DNA of 19,376 nt from DASRAP01 sp964503275 (lineage in GTDB: Bacteria; Gemmatimonadota; Gemmatimonadetes; Gemmatimonadales; Gemmatimonadaceae). The DNA lies in assembly GCA_964503275.1 (NCBI GenBank), contig CAZCZO010000034.1:1-19376 (forward strand), read 5' to 3'. Shown piece by piece: positions 16,524-19,376 of this stretch. Positions within the stretch are counted from its first letter, which is position 1. Each line of letters opens with the position of its first letter. The translations under genes and the position numbers were made by a program. The notes beneath the pieces were generated by a model. The model searched no databases. It saw only the letters and a list, made by a program, of their open reading frames with translations, and was not told where the DNA came from.

Positions 16524-16832
16524 ATGGCTGGACGCATCCGAATCCGTCTCAAGGCTTTCGACCACGCCGTCATCGATCAGGCGGCGGCGGACATCGTCCG
16601 TACGGCTGAGAAGACTGGGGCGCAGGTCTCGGGCCCGATCCCGTTGCCGACGAAGACGCAGCGGTGGACCGTGCTCCGGTCCCCGCACGTCGACAAGAAG
16701 TCGCGGGAGCAGTTCGAACTCAAGACGCACAAGCGCGTGATCGACATCCTCGATTCCCGCGCGCAGACCGTCGACGCACTGACCAAGCTGGACCTTCCGT
16801 CCGGCGTGGACGTCGAAATCAAGGTGGAGTAG
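16524..16832 (+). CDS. rpsJ: 30S ribosomal protein S10
   Basis: S10 is a 30S head protein and also the NusE subunit of antitermination complexes. The 102-residue product has the normal length: MAGRIRIRLKAFDHAVIDQA, GPIPLPTKTQRWTVLRSPHV and KTHKRVIDI are all conserved. The ATG at 16524 is preceded by a T-rich tract and no Shine-Dalgarno sequence. It is the first gene of the S10 cluster and lies 63 nt after tuf. Confidence 0.98.
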   Translation: MAGRIRIRLKAFDHAVIDQAAADIVRTAEKTGAQVSGPIPLPTKTQRWTVLRSPHVDKKSREQFELKTHKRVIDILDSRAQTVDALTKLDLPSGVDVEIKVE

Positions 16833-16901
16833 AGCGGAGCACGCGTTCCGTGACCGCGCGGACGGACTCCGGTCCGCAGTGCGTGTCGGTCCCGTATGAC
16901 C

Positions 16902-16935
16902 CGTGCCTCTCTCGTGCCTCTCTCGTGCCCTCTCT
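16902..16935 (+). repeat. Three tandem copies of CGTGCCTCTCT before rplC
   Basis: CGTGCCTCTCT occurs at 16902-16912 and 16913-16923, then with one extra C at 16924-16935, ending at the rplC start codon. The strand is pyrimidine-rich and replaces a Shine-Dalgarno sequence. Confidence 0.9.
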
Positions 16936-17619
16936 ATGATCGGTATCATTGGTAAGAAGCTGGGGATGACCCAGATCTTCAACGAACAGGGACAGCAGAT
17001 CCCCGTGACCGTCGTCGAAGCGACGCCGAACCCCGTGCTCAAGGTGACCACCAAGGAGCAGGCGGGATTCGCGGCCGTCGAACTCGGCTACGGCGAGCAG
17101 CGCTTGGCGCGCCCGTCGGCCAAGGGCGAGCGCACGCCGCGCGGACGCCGCGCCCCCAAGGCGGCGGTCGGTCACGCCAAGAAGGCGGGCCTCGAGGCGC
17201 CGCCGGCGGTCCTCAAGTCGATCCGACTCGACTCCAAGTCCGACGCCACCGTCGAGATCCCGACCTATGCGGTCGGTGACACGATCACGGTCAGCATCTT
17301 CACGCCCGGCGAGACCGTCAAGGTGACGGGCACCTCGAAGGGGCGCGGGTTCCAGGGTGTCGTGAAGCGGTACGGCATCGGCGGCGGACCGAACACGCAC
17401 GGCAACACGAAGCATCGGCGCCCGGGTTCCATCGGCGCCGGCACCGATCCGTCCCGCGTCATCAAGGGCAAGCGGATGCCGGGGCACTATGGGGCGCACC
17501 GCCACACGCAGACGCATCTGCGCGTGGAGAAGGTGGACGCCGAGCGCAATCTGATCTATATCCGCGGATCGGTGGCGGGCCCGACCAACGGGATCGTCGT
17601 CGTCCGGAAGCAGGCCTAA
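16936..17619 (+). CDS. rplC: 50S ribosomal protein L3
   Basis: L3 is an early 23S rRNA assembly protein that reaches toward the peptidyl transferase centre. The 227-residue product begins MIGIIGKKLGMTQIF. The extended loop is VKRYGIGGGPNTHGNTKHRR followed by PGSIGAGTDPSRVIKGKRMPGHYG. The segment around residues 60-85 is rich in Lys, Arg, Pro and Ala. ATG 16936 matches the family start; the frame opens earlier, at 16903, within the tandem repeat, which I do not accept as coding. No Shine-Dalgarno sequence is visible. Confidence 0.97.
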   Translation: MIGIIGKKLGMTQIFNEQGQQIPVTVVEATPNPVLKVTTKEQAGFAAVELGYGEQRLARPSAKGERTPRGRRAPKAAVGHAKKAGLEAPPAVLKSIRLDSKSDATVEIPTYAVGDTITVSIFTPGETVKVTGTSKGRGFQGVVKRYGIGGGPNTHGNTKHRRPGSIGAGTDPSRVIKGKRMPGHYGAHRHTQTHLRVEKVDAERNLIYIRGSVAGPTNGIVVVRKQA

Positions 17620-17621
17620 GC

Positions 17622-18386
17622 ATGTCGGACACACAGACTTTCGACGCGGCCGCGTACACGGCCCTTGGCACGTCGCGTGAGCGCGTGACCCTGCCGGAGG
17701 CGCCGTTCGATGGCGTCGTGAACCTCCCGGTGATGCATCAGGCCGTCAAGGCCTTCTTGGCGAACCAGCGGGCTGGCACCGCGTTCACGCGGACCCGCGG
17801 CCTGGTCACGGGTGGCAACCAGAAGCCCTGGAAGCAGAAGGGCACCGGCCGCGCGCGTCAGGGCTCGACCCGCGCGCCGCACTGGCCGGGTGGTGGCACG
17901 GTGTTCGGACCGCATGGCGATCGCAACTACAGCGAGCAGGTGCCGAAGCAGGTCCGCTACCTGGCGAAGAAGAGCGCGCTGAACGCGCGCGCCCGTGAGG
18001 GCGCCGTGTTCCTCGTCGACCGCTTCACCTACGAGGCGCCCAACACGCAGCGTCTCCTCGGCGTGCTGAAGGCGATGGGCGTGGCCGAGCAGAAGGTGCT
18101 GGTGCTCACCGATGGTGCGAAGCCGCCGGTGTACCTCTCGGCCCGCAACATCCCGAACGTGCACGCGATGCCGTTCAACGATGCCTCGACCTACCACATC
18201 CTGTGGTCCGACGTCGTGGTGATCGAGGCGACGGCGCTGGGTCAGGACCTCGCGCCGGTCGCGGAAGCGGCGGCGACCAAGGCCCCGAAGGCCAAGGCCG
18301 CGACCAAGACGCCGGCGGCCAAGAAGGCCCCGGCCGCGAAGAAGGCGGCTGCGAAGAAGATCGCCACCAAGAAGAAGGAAGCGTAA
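17622..18386 (+). CDS. rplD: 50S ribosomal protein L4 with Lys/Ala-rich C-terminal tail
   Basis: L4 binds 23S rRNA domain I, and its loop lines the exit tunnel. In some bacteria it also represses the S10 operon. The loop is seen as GGNQKPWKQKGTGRARQGST followed by RAPHWPGGGTVFGP (about 65-97). The product has 254 residues, against about 200 in E. coli. The excess is a low-complexity tail from about residue 211 with repeated AAKKAP and AAAKK units, ending KKKEA. The start lies 2 nt after the rplC stop. Confidence 0.97.
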   Translation: MSDTQTFDAAAYTALGTSRERVTLPEAPFDGVVNLPVMHQAVKAFLANQRAGTAFTRTRGLVTGGNQKPWKQKGTGRARQGSTRAPHWPGGGTVFGPHGDRNYSEQVPKQVRYLAKKSALNARAREGAVFLVDRFTYEAPNTQRLLGVLKAMGVAEQKVLVLTDGAKPPVYLSARNIPNVHAMPFNDASTYHILWSDVVVIEATALGQDLAPVAEAAATKAPKAKAATKTPAAKKAPAAKKAAAKKIATKKKEA

Positions 18387-18389
18387 ACG

Positions 18390-18677
18390 ATGTCGACCCT
18401 GCATCGTACGATCATCCGGCCGATCGTCACCGAGAAGAGCTCGGCGGCGTTCCAGGCGCGTGGTGAATACACATTCGAAGTCGCCCCGAAGGCCACCAAG
18501 CCCGCGATCAAGGTCGCGATCGAGAAGCTGTTCGGCGTGACCGTGACGGGTGTCTGGACCAGCAATCAGCGCGGCAAGGTGCGTCGCGTCGGTGGGTTCA
18601 GCGGCACCCGTCCCAATTGGAAGAAGGCCATCGTGACGCTGAAGGACGGCGACGCGATCCCGATCTTCGAGGGCTGA
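18390..18677 (+). CDS. rplW: 50S ribosomal protein L23
   Basis: L23 sits at the tunnel exit and docks trigger factor and SRP. The 95-residue product has the family length and start, MSTLHRTIIRPIVTEKSS, then YTFEVAPKATKPAIKVAIEK and the rRNA-binding loop GKVRRVGGFSGTRPNWKKA. AAGGAAG inside the end of rplD provides a ribosome binding site. The gap to rplD is 3 nt. Confidence 0.97.
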   Translation: MSTLHRTIIRPIVTEKSSAAFQARGEYTFEVAPKATKPAIKVAIEKLFGVTVTGVWTSNQRGKVRRVGGFSGTRPNWKKAIVTLKDGDAIPIFEG

Positions 18678-18681
18678 CCCC

Positions 18682-19376
18682 ATGGGAATCCGTCAATTCA
18701 AGCCGGTCACCGCGTCCTCGCGGTCGCGCTCCATCAGCGACAACGCCGAGATCACGCGCAGCACGCCGGAGAAGAGCCTCACCGAGTCGTTGACCAAGTC
18801 GGGTGGCCGTGACAATCACGGGCATATCTCGATGCGCCGTCGCGGCGGTGGGCACAAGCGCAAGTACCGCATCATCGACTTCAAGCGCAACAAGTTCGGC
18901 ATGGCGGCCGTGGTGCGCGAGATCGAGTACGATCCGAACCGGTCGGCGCGCATCGCGCTGGTCGAGTATGCGGACGGCGAGAAGCGCTACATCCTGCATC
19001 CGAAGGGCCTGGCCGTCGGGGATTCGGTGATCTCGGGTCCCGGCTCGGACATCCGGACCGGCAACGCGTTGCCGCTCTCGGAGGTGCCGCTGGGCACGTC
19101 GGTGCACAACGTGGAGCTGAAGCCCGGCAAGGGGGGGCAGCTGGCCCGCTCGGCCGGGGTGTCACTCCAGGTGGTGGCCAAGGAAGGGGCGTATGTCACG
19201 CTGCGGATGGCCTCGACGGAGATGCGCCTGATCCATGGTCGTTGCCTGGCGACGATCGGTGAGGTCGGGAACGCGGAGCACGAGCTCAAGTCGCTGGGCA
19301 AGGCCGGGGCGAGCCGCTGGCTGGGTCGCCGTCCGAAGGTGCGTGGTGAAGTCATGAACCCGGTGGATCACCCGCA
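18682..19376 (+). CDS. rplB: 50S ribosomal protein L2, 5' part
   Basis: L2 binds 23S rRNA near the peptidyl transferase centre and is needed for subunit joining. The window holds about 231 codons and ends inside the conserved motif NPVDHP(HGGGEG), so roughly the last 45 residues are missing. It starts MGIRQFKPVTASSRSR and has GGRDNHGHISMRRRGGGHKR followed by KYRIIDFKRNK, and later ILHPKGLAVGD and RLIHGRCLATIG. The ATG at 18682 lies 4 nt after the rplW stop. Confidence 0.97.
   Translation, partial: MGIRQFKPVTASSRSRSISDNAEITRSTPEKSLTESLTKSGGRDNHGHISMRRRGGGHKRKYRIIDFKRNKFGMAAVVREIEYDPNRSARIALVEYADGEKRYILHPKGLAVGDSVISGPGSDIRTGNALPLSEVPLGTSVHNVELKPGKGGQLARSAGVSLQVVAKEGAYVTLRMASTEMRLIHGRCLATIGEVGNAEHELKSLGKAGASRWLGRRPKVRGEVMNPVDHP

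Overview
The window is a GC-rich bacterial chromosome segment covering most of a str-S10 ribosomal protein cluster: rpsL, rpsG, then fusA, tuf, rpsJ, rplC, rplD, rplW and the start of rplB, all on the + strand. rpsG and fusA are normally neighbours. Here about 12 kb of accessory DNA (roughly 884-13088) separates them. The EF-Tu has an odd, lengthened switch I region. The insert holds several exported proteins that remotely resemble the GWxTD family. Together these point to Gemmatimonadota or a relative. That assignment is inference from remembered sequence style and was not searched.

Layout. 12-883: rpsL and rpsG, closed by two tandem GC hairpins (887-955). 1056-2891: two related DNA-binding proteins with AraC-like C-terminal helix-turn-helix regions. 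The second has a truncated N-terminus and is preceded by an 8-bp x4 and an 11-bp x5 tandem repeat. 2896-6138, unit A: a conserved leader, a small exported protein with 8 cysteines, a hairpin, a membrane-anchored DsbA-like thioredoxin-fold protein, and a large exported protein. 6208-9332, unit B: the same leader, a second 8-cysteine protein, a hairpin, a short decayed relative of the large protein, and a second full-length large protein. 9303-10038 (- strand): an AbiEii/MNT-type nucleotidyltransferase and its small partner. 10189-12111: a third full-length, diverged large protein behind an apparently leaderless promoter. 12139-12684: a vapBC-like pair whose toxin is broken. 12702-13088: a promoter and a long, highly structured leader in front of fusA. 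13089-19376: fusA, tuf and the first S10-cluster genes.

How it may work together. Units A and B look like duplicated copies of one system: an exported disulfide-rich peptide, a dedicated thiol oxidase or isomerase, and a large secreted partner, perhaps controlled by the paired regulators. The leaders and signal peptides are better conserved than the mature peptides. The last ~990 bp of the two large genes are almost identical, which points to recent gene conversion. I know of no description of this system; the function is inferred only from architecture. The leader of fusA contains a predicted pseudoknot, a GNRA-capped hairpin and a terminator-like hairpin with a T-run, so it is a candidate riboswitch or attenuator.
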